Shown: positions 35,425-44,260 of the stretch, in pieces | How the letters are laid out: each line of letters starts with the position of its first letter | Position numbering within the stretch: the first letter of the stretch is position 1 | Origin: DASYTH01 sp035762905 | Lineage (GTDB): Bacteria; Actinomycetota; Actinomycetes; Mycobacteriales; Pseudonocardiaceae | Reading direction: 5' to 3' | Assembly (NCBI RefSeq): GCF_035762905.1 | Contig: NZ_DASUCC010000067.1 | Location: forward strand, 1-64,000 | Length of the DNA: 64,000 bases | Position numbers and translations under genes: made by a program | The notes under the pieces: generated by a model | What the model was told of the DNA's origin: nothing | Database searches by the model: none | Seen by the model: the letters and a program-made list of their open reading frames with translations, nothing else

Positions 35425-36657
35425 ATGGCCACCCAGCATTTCATGATCGTCGGTGCCGGCCTGGCCGGCGCCAAGGCCGCGGAAGCCTTACGCGGTCAGG
35501 GATTCGACGGCCGGGTCACGCTCATCGGCGATGAGCAGTACCGACCGTACGAGCGGCCGCCGCTGTCCAAGGACTACCTGGCCGGCAAGGCCGACCGGGA
35601 CACCGTGTTCGTGCACACGGAGAAGTGGTACGCCGACAACGACATCGACCTGCGGCTGGGCGTCGCGGTGGCCGGAATCGACCGGAGCAGCAGCCGGGTC
35701 CGGTTGGCCGACGGCGCGAGCGACGGCTACGACCGGCTGCTTCTGGCCACCGGCGCCCGGCCGCGCCGGCTCCCGGTGCCGGGCGCCGACGCGACCGGCG
35801 TGCACCACCTGCGCGCGCTGCCCGACTCCGACGCGCTCAAGGAGGTCATCGCCAACGCCGCCCGGCTGGTCGTGATCGGCGCCGGGTGGATCGGCCTCGA
35901 GGTGACCGCGGCCGCCCGGACCAACGGCGTCGCGGTGACCGTCGTCGAGTCGGCCGAGCTGCCGCTGCTGCGCGTGCTCGGCCCCGAGGTGGCGCCGGTC
36001 TTCGCGCAACTGCACCGGGAACACGGTGTGGACCTCCGGTTCGGCGTCCAGCTCACCGAGATCACCACCGCGGACGGCGTGGCCACCGGGGTCCGGCTGG
36101 CCGACGGGAGCCACATCCCGGCCGACGCCGTGCTGGTCGCCGTCGGGGTGGAACCGAACACCGGATTGGCCTGGGACGCCGACCTCGACGTGCACAACGG
36201 CATCGTGGTGGACGACTCGCTGGCCACCAGCGATCCGCACATCTTCGCCGCGGGCGATGTGGCCAACGCGTTCCATCCGGTGCTCAGCCGGCACATCCGG
36301 GTCGAGCACTGGGCCAACGCACTCAACCAGCCGGCCACCGCCGCCACCGCGATGCGGTCGGGCAAGGCAAGCTACCGGGAGCTGCCCTACTTCTACACCG
36401 ACCAGTACGACCTCGGCATGGAGTTCACCGGGTTCGTCGAGCCGGGCGAGTACGACCGGGTGGTGTTCCGCGGCAACGTCGAGGCGCGCGAGTTCGTCGC
36501 GTTCTGGTTGAAAGACCAACGGGTGCTGGCCGGGATGAACGTCAACGTGTGGGACGTCGTCGACCCGATCAACACGCTGATCCGCTCCGGCGGCGCCGTC
36601 GATCCGGTGCGGCTGGCCGATCCCCGACACCCGCTGGACGAGCTGGGCGTGGAGTAA
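35425..36657 (+). CDS. FAD-dependent NAD(P)H-ferredoxin reductase
   Basis: A 410-residue flavoprotein of the ferredoxin/rubredoxin reductase type. It has an N-terminal FAD site (IVGAGLAGAKAAEALRG), a second Rossmann motif for NAD(P)H (VVIGAGWIGLEVTAAA) and the FAD-closing motif IFAAGDVANAFHPVL. The reductase C-terminal domain follows from about residue 325. AAGGAG precedes the ATG. It is the last gene of the DUF2231-folE operon; no ferredoxin is adjacent, so the electron acceptor is encoded elsewhere. Confidence 0.88.
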   Translation: MATQHFMIVGAGLAGAKAAEALRGQGFDGRVTLIGDEQYRPYERPPLSKDYLAGKADRDTVFVHTEKWYADNDIDLRLGVAVAGIDRSSSRVRLADGASDGYDRLLLATGARPRRLPVPGADATGVHHLRALPDSDALKEVIANAARLVVIGAGWIGLEVTAAARTNGVAVTVVESAELPLLRVLGPEVAPVFAQLHREHGVDLRFGVQLTEITTADGVATGVRLADGSHIPADAVLVAVGVEPNTGLAWDADLDVHNGIVVDDSLATSDPHIFAAGDVANAFHPVLSRHIRVEHWANALNQPATAATAMRSGKASYRELPYFYTDQYDLGMEFTGFVEPGEYDRVVFRGNVEAREFVAFWLKDQRVLAGMNVNVWDVVDPINTLIRSGGAVDPVRLADPRHPLDELGVE

Positions 36658-36667
36658 CAGCGCCGGC

Positions 36668-37210
36668 TCAGCCGACCGCGATCCGGTCGCCTGCGCCGGC
36701 GAACACCCGGTCGTCGCCGGGAACCCGCTGGGTGGGCAGCTCGGCCGGGTCCGGGTCGGTGGTGAGCAGCGGGACCGTGCCGGCGACCAGCGCACCGTCC
36801 CGGCAGGCGCGCTCCAGTTGGGCGCTCAGCCGACCGGTTCCGGTCCGCAGGCCGAGGCCGTAGCCGACCAGAAGCAGCAGTTCGCCCGCGCCGGAGGCGG
36901 TACGCAACCAGCCGGACGGCAGGTCCAGCGGGACGCCGTCGACCAGCGGCCGGTGGTGCGGCCACTCGACCGTGACGGCGTGGATCCGGTCGATCCGCAC
37001 CCGCCAGCCGCCGACCGGCCGGGTGTCCCGCCGGTCGAGATCGGTGGTCAACCGCAGCCCGCGGGCCAGCGCGATCCGGTGCAGCGCGTCGACGGCAACG
37101 CCGCCGCCGTCGGACCGGTCGCGGGCCGCCCCCTCCATGACAAGGACGGCGGTGCGCCCGTGCTTGCCGTTCCACAGGCTGGCCTGCATGTGCAATTCAC
37201 TGTCTGGCAT
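36668..37210 (-). CDS. Conserved-looking hypothetical protein
   Basis: A 180-residue soluble protein with no recognised domain. It is mixed alpha/beta in character, with a hydrophobic stretch (GELLLLVGYGLGL) and no signal peptide. Its end lies 10 bases from the convergent flavoprotein gene. It is upstream of the radical-SAM gene's 3' end, on the same strand, but after it in transcription order (91-base gap), so it could be the last gene of the RiPP operon. Only that position hints at a role. Confidence 0.55.
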   Translation of the reverse strand: MPDSELHMQASLWNGKHGRTAVLVMEGAARDRSDGGGVAVDALHRIALARGLRLTTDLDRRDTRPVGGWRVRIDRIHAVTVEWPHHRPLVDGVPLDLPSGWLRTASGAGELLLLVGYGLGLRTGTGRLSAQLERACRDGALVAGTVPLLTTDPDPAELPTQRVPGDDRVFAGAGDRIAVG

Positions 37211-37300
37211 TCCCCGGCCTCCAAATTCCCCTCCCCATTTATCGACCCTAACCCATTCAGCCGGTGACCATTACGACGAAAACTACCTAAGTGAAAACAG

Positions 37301-39154
37301 TTATCGGCCGGGGGTGGCCGGGATGGCCAATGCCAGCGCGAGCGAGCCGTCCAGGAACATCAGGCCGCGCGCCTGGAACTCGGCGAACGCGTCCTCGATC
37401 ACCCCGACCGGCTGGGTCAGGCCGAGCCGGCGGCGGACCGCCTGCGCGGTGCTCGGCCGTTCGCTGCACGCCAGGTAGATCTCGGCCAGGGTGTCGCGGA
37501 AGGTGTAGCTGCCCTCCCGGCCGGGAAAGCGGGTGTCGTCGATGCGCAGGTGACCGGGCGCGGACCGGTAGCGCAGTACCGGCGGGGACCCGGCCGTCCA
37601 GGTCCGCTTCCAGCTGTCGACCGCCGCGGCGAGGTCGGCATAGGCCGCCTCGGGCAGCGCCTGTTCCAATTCGTAGTCGAAGAAGTACGCGATCCGCTCG
37701 AGGTCCACTGTGGACGGATAGACGAACCGGTAGCTCCGCTCCGGTTCGCGGTGACGCATCCGGAACCGGTCCGGCCGGGTGAACAGCGGGCTGAAGCGTT
37801 CCAGCCACACCCGGTCCGCGCTCATCGGCGGCTGCAGGTGCACCAGGTGCGGAACGACGGCCGCCTGCGCGGCGTAGTCCGCCTCGGTCTCACCGGGAAA
37901 CCCCCACAGAATGTTCCAGCCGACCCCGATCCCGTAGTACCGCGCCCAACGCAGCAGGTTCACGTTCTGCGCGGCGCGCACGCCCTTGTCCATCAGGCGA
38001 AGCACGTTGGAGCTGAGCGACTCCAGGCCGGGCTGCAGGTGCGTGACACCGGCCCGGGCCAGGGTCCGCAGCGCCGCCCGGTTCAGGTTCGCCTTGACCT
38101 CGTAGAAGATCTGGTAGTCCAGCTCGTCCGAGGCCAGTGCCGGGAACAGCTCCCGGACATAGGCCGGTTCGAGGATGTTGTCCACCGCCTCGAACCGGAA
38201 GGTGCGGTACCTGCGGGACTGCCCGGCCAGTTCGGCGCGCACCCGGTCCGGCGACTTGGCCCGGAACCGCATCGTGGTTCCGTTCAGGCCGCAGAAGGTG
38301 CAGTGGTGCTTGGCGCCCCACCAGCAGCCCCGGGCGGACTCGAACGGCAGCCAGACGTTGTCGACCGGCAGCCCGAGCCGGGCCGCCCGGTCGAAGTACT
38401 CGTCGTAGTCCGGCGCGGGCAGGTCGTCGAGGGCGGTCAGCGGGGCCGCGGGCGGCGTCGCGACCACGCGGTCCCCGACCCGGCGGGCGACCCCGGGGAT
38501 CCCGTCCACCCCGGTGCCCGCGGCCAGCGCCTCGAGCAACCGGGGAAACGCCGTGTCGCCCTCCCCGATCACCGCGTAGTCCACGCAGTCCACCGACCGC
38601 ACCAGTTCCCGGCCCATTTCGCCGTCGAAGTTCGCCCCGCCGAACACGGTCACGAGCTCCGGAAACCGCCGCTTCAGCCGCCTTGCCAGCGCGAACGAGG
38701 CGGTGTTCTGCTGGAACGTCGAGCTGAACCCGACCACCCGCACCTCGTGCCACGGAAAGCCGTCCAGCAGGTCGTCCAGGAACGCGGGCACGTCGCGATC
38801 CCTGGTGCGCAGCAACCGGTCCAGCGCGGGCTCCGCCGCCGAGGTCAGGTAGTCCAGCTCGCCGGTCAGCTCCGCGAGCAGCCGGGCGTCGCGGTCGGGC
38901 GCGGCGTCGCCGAACGCCTCGACCGCGAACAGCCAGTCCCCGACCAGCCGGCCGCGGGACTCGGCCAGCAGCCGGTACCAGTCCGCCCCGATCCGGGCCG
39001 CGAAGTCCAGGTTCGCGTGCAGCGTCCGGACGTCGTGGCCGTGCGCCGTGCCGATCTCCTTGAGCAGTCCGAGTTGGATGGACGGCCGGTCGATCTGCAT
39101 GAACGGCATGGACACCAGCACGGCCGGCCACGCGGCCCGGTTCGGGCCGGTCAT
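37301..39154 (-). CDS. B12-binding radical-SAM RiPP maturase (RiPP maturation protein 1 type)
   Basis: A 617-residue protein with an N-terminal B12-binding-like domain (AVLVSMPFMQIDRPSIQLGLLKE, FGGANFDGEMG), a radical-SAM domain and a C-terminal RiPP-maturase region. The cluster cysteines have the unusual Cx7CxxC spacing (Cys277, Cys285, Cys288 in GCWWGAKHHCTFCG), which I associate with the TIGR03975 family of RiPP maturation enzymes, probable C-methyltransferases. Its ATG overlaps the stop of the upstream candidate precursor as ATGA, so the two are translationally coupled. It probably modifies that peptide. Confidence 0.88.
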   Translation of the reverse strand: MTGPNRAAWPAVLVSMPFMQIDRPSIQLGLLKEIGTAHGHDVRTLHANLDFAARIGADWYRLLAESRGRLVGDWLFAVEAFGDAAPDRDARLLAELTGELDYLTSAAEPALDRLLRTRDRDVPAFLDDLLDGFPWHEVRVVGFSSTFQQNTASFALARRLKRRFPELVTVFGGANFDGEMGRELVRSVDCVDYAVIGEGDTAFPRLLEALAAGTGVDGIPGVARRVGDRVVATPPAAPLTALDDLPAPDYDEYFDRAARLGLPVDNVWLPFESARGCWWGAKHHCTFCGLNGTTMRFRAKSPDRVRAELAGQSRRYRTFRFEAVDNILEPAYVRELFPALASDELDYQIFYEVKANLNRAALRTLARAGVTHLQPGLESLSSNVLRLMDKGVRAAQNVNLLRWARYYGIGVGWNILWGFPGETEADYAAQAAVVPHLVHLQPPMSADRVWLERFSPLFTRPDRFRMRHREPERSYRFVYPSTVDLERIAYFFDYELEQALPEAAYADLAAAVDSWKRTWTAGSPPVLRYRSAPGHLRIDDTRFPGREGSYTFRDTLAEIYLACSERPSTAQAVRRRLGLTQPVGVIEDAFAEFQARGLMFLDGSLALALAIPATPGR

Positions 39155-39489
39155 GGGGAGGGAGTTCGACTGATCATCGGGGGGGACGCCGAGGCCGAGT
39201 CCGCCGACGGGATGCCGGGCTGACCGGCCGGGTCGACGAGCTGAACGCGAGGGTATCCCAGGAGCAAGTCGACGGTCTGCGGCGTGAACGAGTTGGCGAA
39301 CTCGTCCCTGAAGCTCGGTACCTCGGACGGGGTGTAGTCGAGCGGCTTGTCGAGCGGGCTACCGACGATCATGATGTCCTTGGCGACCCACAGGATCGCC
39401 CGCGCCAGTTCGCGCTCCTCGTCGTCCAACTGGGCCAGCCCGTCCAACTTGTCGAGCAGGCGCTCGGCCAGTTCGCTGGGTTCACTCAT
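39151..39489 (-). CDS. Candidate RiPP precursor peptide
   Basis: A 112-residue small protein between a SARP regulator and a RiPP radical-SAM enzyme. The N-terminal half is acidic and helical (SEPSELAERLLDKL, DDEERELARAILW), as a leader would be. The C-terminal part is low-complexity and rich in Pro, Ser and Ala, ending GIPSADSASASPPMISRTPSP-like; this may be the modified core. It contains no cysteine. AGGAGG lies 6 bases before the second of two consecutive ATGs, which is chosen; the first ATG is at 39492. It is 20 bases after the SARP gene and overlaps the maturase by 4. It has no resemblance to Nif11 leaders. Confidence 0.7.
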   Translation of the reverse strand: MSEPSELAERLLDKLDGLAQLDDEERELARAILWVAKDIMIVGSPLDKPLDYTPSEVPSFRDEFANSFTPQTVDLLLGYPRVQLVDPAGQPGIPSADSASASPPMISRTPSP

Positions 39490-39509
39490 CATTTGCCTCC
39501 TCAGATCAT

Positions 39510-42281
39510 TCATCTCTCGTTCGTCCCTTGTGGACTGTTGGTCAGCTTGACCCGGTGTACGTCGGCCTCCGGATGGCCGAGCTGGTTGAAGATGTCGATG
39601 CCGGCCCGCCACGCGGCCCGCGCGGACGCGGTGTCTGCCGCCTGGTGATAGGCGTCGCCGAGCGCGGCAAGCGAGCGCGCCTCGTTGATCCGGTACTCGG
39701 CCTCGCGGAACTGTTCGACCGCCGCCCGATAGCAGACGATCGCCCGGTCGAGCTCACCGAGCTGCTCGTGGGCGTAGCCGAGGCTGTGCCAGGTCTCGCC
39801 GGCGCCGACCCGGTCGCCGAGCTCCGTTTGCAGATCAAGGGCCTGCCGGCAGTATCCGATGGCCGCCGCGTGGTCGCCGAGCAGGGCGCGAAACCAGCCG
39901 ACCGCGTTGAGGCAGCGGCCCTGTCCGGGTCGGTGCCCCGCGGAGCCGAACAGTTCCAGCGCCCGCAGGGTGTGCGCCAGTGCCTCGCCGATCCGGTCCT
40001 GCCGTTCGAACATCCAGGACAGGTAGAACTCGACGTAGCCGCTGCCGACCTCGTCGCCCGCGGCCGCATACAGGTCCTGGGCGGCCAGCAGGAACGCGTG
40101 AGCGTCCTCGTACTTGTCCAACCAGACGTAGGTGCACCCGATGTAGCACTGCGCGAAGGCTTCCTTCGCCGGGTCGCCGAGCCGTTGCGCCGCCTCCAGC
40201 GCGGCCGAGAGCATGTCCAGCTCGTCGTACCAGAGTCCTTGGTGGGCAAGGAAACGCCGCGCGGTCCAGGCCAGCTCCCAGACCTGCGGGTCGAACTCTC
40301 GGTCCTGGTGCACGGCCAGCAGCAGCACCCGGTGCTCGGCCACGAACCAGGCCAGTGCGGCCGCCTTACCGGTCATCCGCTCCGGGCTCACACCCGGCGG
40401 AACCCCGGTCAGCTCGGGTTGGCTCTGCCAGTGGATGTCGATCAGCCGGTCGGCGTTCGCCGCGCTGTGCACGTAGTGGCCGAGGATTCGGCGGGTGGCC
40501 GCGTGCAGGTCGGCCGCGGACTCGGTTGCGTGGGCCAGCTCGGCGGCGTAGGCACGCAGCAGGTCGTGGCAGGTGTACCGGCCGGGCTTGTGTTCGGCGA
40601 CCAGGTGCGCCCTGGCCAACTCGGCCAGCAGCGGGCGCACCCCGCCGACCGGCAGCCCGGCCAGGCTGGCCGCCGCGCGCACGCCCAGATCCGGCCCGGG
40701 GTGCAGCCCGATCAGCCGGAACATCCGGGCCGCCGCCAGGCTCAGTTGCAGGTAGGACCAGGAGAACACGGCCCGGGCGTCGGTGGCCGGGTCGGCGCCG
40801 GCGAACTCGTCCAGCCCGCCGCGGGCGTCGCGCAGTTCGCCGGCCAGCGCGGCGAGTCCGAAGGTGGGATGGGTCGCGGCCCGGGCCGACACCACGGCCA
40901 GCGCCAGCGGCAGCCCCGCGCACAGCCGTACGATCTCGTCCACCGCCCGTGGCTCGGTCGCGATCCGGTCGGCGCCGATCCGCCCGGCCACCAGTTCCCG
41001 GGCCGCGGCCGGGTCGAGCAGGTCCAGCGACACCGGCCGGGCTCCGCCTGCGACCAGGCCGGCCAGCAGATCGCGGCTGGTCACCAGGGCCAAGCAGTCC
41101 GGCGTGGCCGGCAGTAACGGGCGGACCTGCTCGGCGTCGCGGGCGTTGTCCAGCAGGATCAGCACCCGCCGGTCGGCCAGCAGGCTGCGGTACAACCCGA
41201 CCTGCGCCTCGAACCCGGCCGGGATCCGGTTCGACGGCAGGTCGAACGCGGCCAGCAGGGTGCGTACCGCCTCGGTCGGGGTGACCGGCGCCCCGCTCGG
41301 GTCGAAGCCGCGCAGGTTCAGATACAGCTGCCCGCCGGGAAACCGGTCCCGCATCCGGTGCGCCCAATGCACGGCGAGCGTCGTCTTCCCCACACCCGCC
41401 GTTCCGGACACGGTGACAATTCGCGCGGCGGCCAATTCGTCGAGGCGGCGCAATTCCGGATCCCGGCCGGCGAAACCGGGAACGTCGGGCGGCAGCTGCG
41501 CCGGGACGGCCGGCGAAATCCCCCGGTCGGGGGAGGCCGGCTCGCCGCGCAGGATCGTGCGGTGCAGCGCCTTAAGCTCCGGCCCGGGATCGGTGCCGAG
41601 CTCGTCGGCCAGCCGGCGGCGCAGCGCCGCGTAGCGCTCCAGCGCCTCGGCGGCCCGGCCGGCCGCATGCAGGGCGCTCATCAGCACCCCCTCCAGCGCC
41701 TCGGCCAGCGGGTGCTCGGCGGCCAGATCGGACAGCGGGCCGATCACCGCGACCGCGTCGCCGAGCCCGGTGGCCAGCTCGCCCCAGCGGACCGCCGCGT
41801 CCAGCCGGCGCCGCTGCCAGCTCGCCCGGACCTGCTCGGCCCAGGCACCGGGCATCCCGGCCAGCGGCGGGCCCCGCCACAGCCGCAGCGCCTCGGCCAG
41901 CTCGGCCGCGCGCTCGGCCGCCGGTCGCCGCGGGTTCGCGGCCCCGGCCGCCAAACGCGCGAATCGGTGCAGGTCCACCCGGTCCGGGTCGATTTCCAGG
42001 ACATATCCGGCTATCCGCCGGTCGATCCGCACGACTATTCCGGTGCGGTCCGCGCCGCGTTTGAGCAGCTGCCGGATCCGGCTCAGGTGTGAATACAGCA
42101 CATTTCGCGCCTCGGCCGGCGGCGCGTCCGGCCACAACCGGTCGACCAGCGTCTCGATCGGCACCGGCCGGCCGGCGTCCACGGCGAGCACGGCGAGCAC
42201 GGCCTGCTGCCGCGGCGGGCCGATCTCCATGACCTCGTCCGCCGCCCAGATCTGCATCTCACCGAGCAACCGGAATTCCAT
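39510..42281 (-). CDS. SARP/AfsR-type pathway regulator (HTH-BTAD-NB-ARC-TPR)
   Basis: A 923-residue regulator with the full AfsR layout. It has an OmpR-like winged helix (about 1-95), a BTAD domain (about 97-245), an NB-ARC ATPase with P-loop SGTAGVGKTTLAVHW (about 270-285) and C-terminal TPRs (about 650-920). SARP proteins activate antibiotic and peptide pathways. The ATG at 42281 gives the standard SARP start MEFRLLGEMQIW; the frame stays open upstream. It is followed after 20 bases by the candidate precursor gene, and so is probably the activator of the RiPP operon. Divergent from a sigma factor gene. Confidence 0.9.
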   Translation of the reverse strand: MEFRLLGEMQIWAADEVMEIGPPRQQAVLAVLAVDAGRPVPIETLVDRLWPDAPPAEARNVLYSHLSRIRQLLKRGADRTGIVVRIDRRIAGYVLEIDPDRVDLHRFARLAAGAANPRRPAAERAAELAEALRLWRGPPLAGMPGAWAEQVRASWQRRRLDAAVRWGELATGLGDAVAVIGPLSDLAAEHPLAEALEGVLMSALHAAGRAAEALERYAALRRRLADELGTDPGPELKALHRTILRGEPASPDRGISPAVPAQLPPDVPGFAGRDPELRRLDELAAARIVTVSGTAGVGKTTLAVHWAHRMRDRFPGGQLYLNLRGFDPSGAPVTPTEAVRTLLAAFDLPSNRIPAGFEAQVGLYRSLLADRRVLILLDNARDAEQVRPLLPATPDCLALVTSRDLLAGLVAGGARPVSLDLLDPAAARELVAGRIGADRIATEPRAVDEIVRLCAGLPLALAVVSARAATHPTFGLAALAGELRDARGGLDEFAGADPATDARAVFSWSYLQLSLAAARMFRLIGLHPGPDLGVRAAASLAGLPVGGVRPLLAELARAHLVAEHKPGRYTCHDLLRAYAAELAHATESAADLHAATRRILGHYVHSAANADRLIDIHWQSQPELTGVPPGVSPERMTGKAAALAWFVAEHRVLLLAVHQDREFDPQVWELAWTARRFLAHQGLWYDELDMLSAALEAAQRLGDPAKEAFAQCYIGCTYVWLDKYEDAHAFLLAAQDLYAAAGDEVGSGYVEFYLSWMFERQDRIGEALAHTLRALELFGSAGHRPGQGRCLNAVGWFRALLGDHAAAIGYCRQALDLQTELGDRVGAGETWHSLGYAHEQLGELDRAIVCYRAAVEQFREAEYRINEARSLAALGDAYHQAADTASARAAWRAGIDIFNQLGHPEADVHRVKLTNSPQGTNER

Positions 42282-42464
42282 GCAGCGGACCCCCGGTGAT
42301 CGCCAGACCGCCAACGGATCTGTCGATGCTGCCTGCTCCGCAAGATCGCCGCAAGGTGGCCGAGCAGACCGGGAGCCGATCGTGAATTCGCCGGCCAGGT
42401 CGGGGATGGAGTAACCGAACTGGGCCGGATCGAGAAAACGAGTCGCCGGATTGAGGGGGCCCAA

Positions 42465-43049
42465 ATGCGAAAGGACATGCCGGTCGCGACGCTGCTGGAA
42501 AACGCGGCGTGCGGAATGAATTCCGCCTGGCAGGAAATCATGCGGCGCTACGCGGCCCTGGTGTCCGCCGTGTGCCGCCAGCACGGCATCGGCGGTGCGG
42601 ACGCCGACGACGTCGCCGGGAACGTGTGGCTGCGGCTGGTGACGAACCTGGACACGATCCGCGAGCCGCAGGCGCTGCCCGGCTGGCTGCGCACCACCAC
42701 CCGCCGGGAGTGCCTGTCCCTGCTGCGCGAGCGGCACCGCGAGATCCCGGACGACGAGGAGTTCCCCGACCTGGCCGCGCCGCCAGCGGACGCGTCGCTG
42801 CTCGGCACCGAGCGCCGCACGGCGATGCTGGCCGCGGTGCGCACGCTGCCCGAGCGGGACCGGCGGCTGCTGGCACTGCTGTACTCCGACCCGCCGACGC
42901 CCTACACGGTGATCAGCTCGCGGCTGGGGATGCCGATCGGCGCGATCGGCCCGACCCGGCAGCGCTGCCTGGCGCGGGTGCGCCGGTCGGCGGCGATCGC
43001 GGCGCTGCTGATCGAGGACGGTCACGCCCGTACAGAGCGGGCCAGCTGA
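42465..43049 (+). CDS. ECF-like sigma-70 factor
   Basis: A 194-residue sigma factor with region 2 (SAWQEIMRRYAALVSAVCRQHGIGGADADDVAGNVWLRL, then LPGWLRTTTRRECLSLLR) and region 4 (LPERDRRLLALLYSDPPTPYTVISSRLGMPIGAIGPTRQRCLARVR). The divergent SARP gene starts 183 bases away. GAGGGGG precedes the ATG; a second ATG at 42477 is possible. No anti-sigma factor is adjacent. It may direct the RiPP operon or the TPR gene downstream. Confidence 0.85.
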   Translation: MRKDMPVATLLENAACGMNSAWQEIMRRYAALVSAVCRQHGIGGADADDVAGNVWLRLVTNLDTIREPQALPGWLRTTTRRECLSLLRERHREIPDDEEFPDLAAPPADASLLGTERRTAMLAAVRTLPERDRRLLALLYSDPPTPYTVISSRLGMPIGAIGPTRQRCLARVRRSAAIAALLIEDGHARTERAS

Positions 43050-43099
43050 CCTCTGATACAGCGTGTTGCTCGGAGCGCACCGCGTCCGGGTGAGGCACG

Positions 43100-44260
43100 A
43101 TGCACACCGTGTCCTGGGAGCACGCCTACGACGCCTGCCCGCCGGAGGCCGCCGACCTGCTGCGCGCGGTCTCCGTGCTGGACGTGCCGGCGCTGGCCAG
43201 CCCGGCGGTGGGCGCCGCGGCCGGGCTGACCGCCGAGCAGGCGGCGGCCGGGCTGGCCGGGCTGGCCGAGACGGGCTGGACCGACGGCGAGCGGCACACG
43301 CTGCCGGCACCGGCCCGGGCCTGGCTGACCGGGCATGCGGCCGGCCTGGTGGCACCGCGCCGGGCGGCCGAGATCGTCCGGGAGTTCGCCGAGTACCACG
43401 CGGCCGCGGTGGATCCGGACCGCCGGACCGCCGTCGAGGTGCGGGCCTGGCTGGCCGGGCACCGCGCGGAGATCGTCGCCGCGGTGGCCGCGTGCGACCG
43501 GGACGGGCTGCGGCCGCACGGGATCCGGCTGGCCAGCACGGTGTGGCCGGAGGCCGGGTTGGTCAATGATCCGGCCTGGTGGGACGCGCTGGCCGAGGCC
43601 GGGGAGGCGGTGGCGGTCGCCGCCCACGACCCGGCCGGACTGGCCGAGCTGCTGCACCGCAGCGCCACCGTGTTCGCCGCCAAGGGCGACCGGCTGCGGG
43701 CCGAGGCACAGTGGGTTCGGGCCCTCGCGGTCGCCCGCCGCCGGCTCCGGGAGCACCCGGACGACGCCGAGGACCGGGACCGCGCGGCGGCCATCCTGGC
43801 CGCGCTGCGCGGGCTTTACCACGATTGGGGTCGCCCGGCCAAGGCGCTGGACGCCGAACAGGAACTGGTGGAGCTGCACCGGTCGGCCGGCGACGAGCTG
43901 GCCGCCGCCGAGGCGCTCAGCCGGGTCGCGGCCACCCTGTACGCGGTCGGCCGCACCGACGGGGCCGCAGACTACTTCGCCCTGGCCGACGAGGCCATGG
44001 CGGCGGCCGGCGGCGCCCCCGGCCAGCACGCCCGGATCCTGCTCTGGACCGGCCGCGCGTTGTGGGAGCTGGGCCGGCACGGCCACGCGCGCCGGCAGTG
44101 GCACCGGGCGCTGGCCATGACGGTCGACGTCGACGACGCCGTCGCGGACCACGCCCGCGCCCTGCTGGCCACCGCGCCGGACGCCCCGTTGCCCGAGGGC
44201 TATCCGATCCCGGCCGGGTCGCCGAACACCTCGTCGTCGGAGTCCGGCGGCCCCGGGTAG
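43100..44260 (+). CDS. TPR-like protein resembling the C-terminal part of a STAND regulator
   Basis: A 386-residue, alanine-rich helical protein. The start (SWEHAYDACPPEAADLLRAVSVLDVPALASPAVG) resembles the winged-helix part that follows NB-ARC in AfsR-like proteins, and the rest has TPR-like helical pairs. There is no P-loop and no DNA-binding domain. It may be a remnant or a standalone partner for a STAND regulator. It lies 50 bases after the sigma factor gene, so probably one transcript. Its last 61 bases overlap the convergent Fic-family gene. Confidence 0.65.
   Translation: MHTVSWEHAYDACPPEAADLLRAVSVLDVPALASPAVGAAAGLTAEQAAAGLAGLAETGWTDGERHTLPAPARAWLTGHAAGLVAPRRAAEIVREFAEYHAAAVDPDRRTAVEVRAWLAGHRAEIVAAVAACDRDGLRPHGIRLASTVWPEAGLVNDPAWWDALAEAGEAVAVAAHDPAGLAELLHRSATVFAAKGDRLRAEAQWVRALAVARRRLREHPDDAEDRDRAAAILAALRGLYHDWGRPAKALDAEQELVELHRSAGDELAAAEALSRVAATLYAVGRTDGAADYFALADEAMAAAGGAPGQHARILLWTGRALWELGRHGHARRQWHRALAMTVDVDDAVADHARALLATAPDAPLPEGYPIPAGSPNTSSSESGGPG

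Noticed and set aside
39151..39612. Longer version of the candidate precursor starting at 39612
   Set aside because: The extension overlaps the SARP gene end and adds shadow-like sequence, whereas AGGAGG precedes the ATG pair at 39492/39489.
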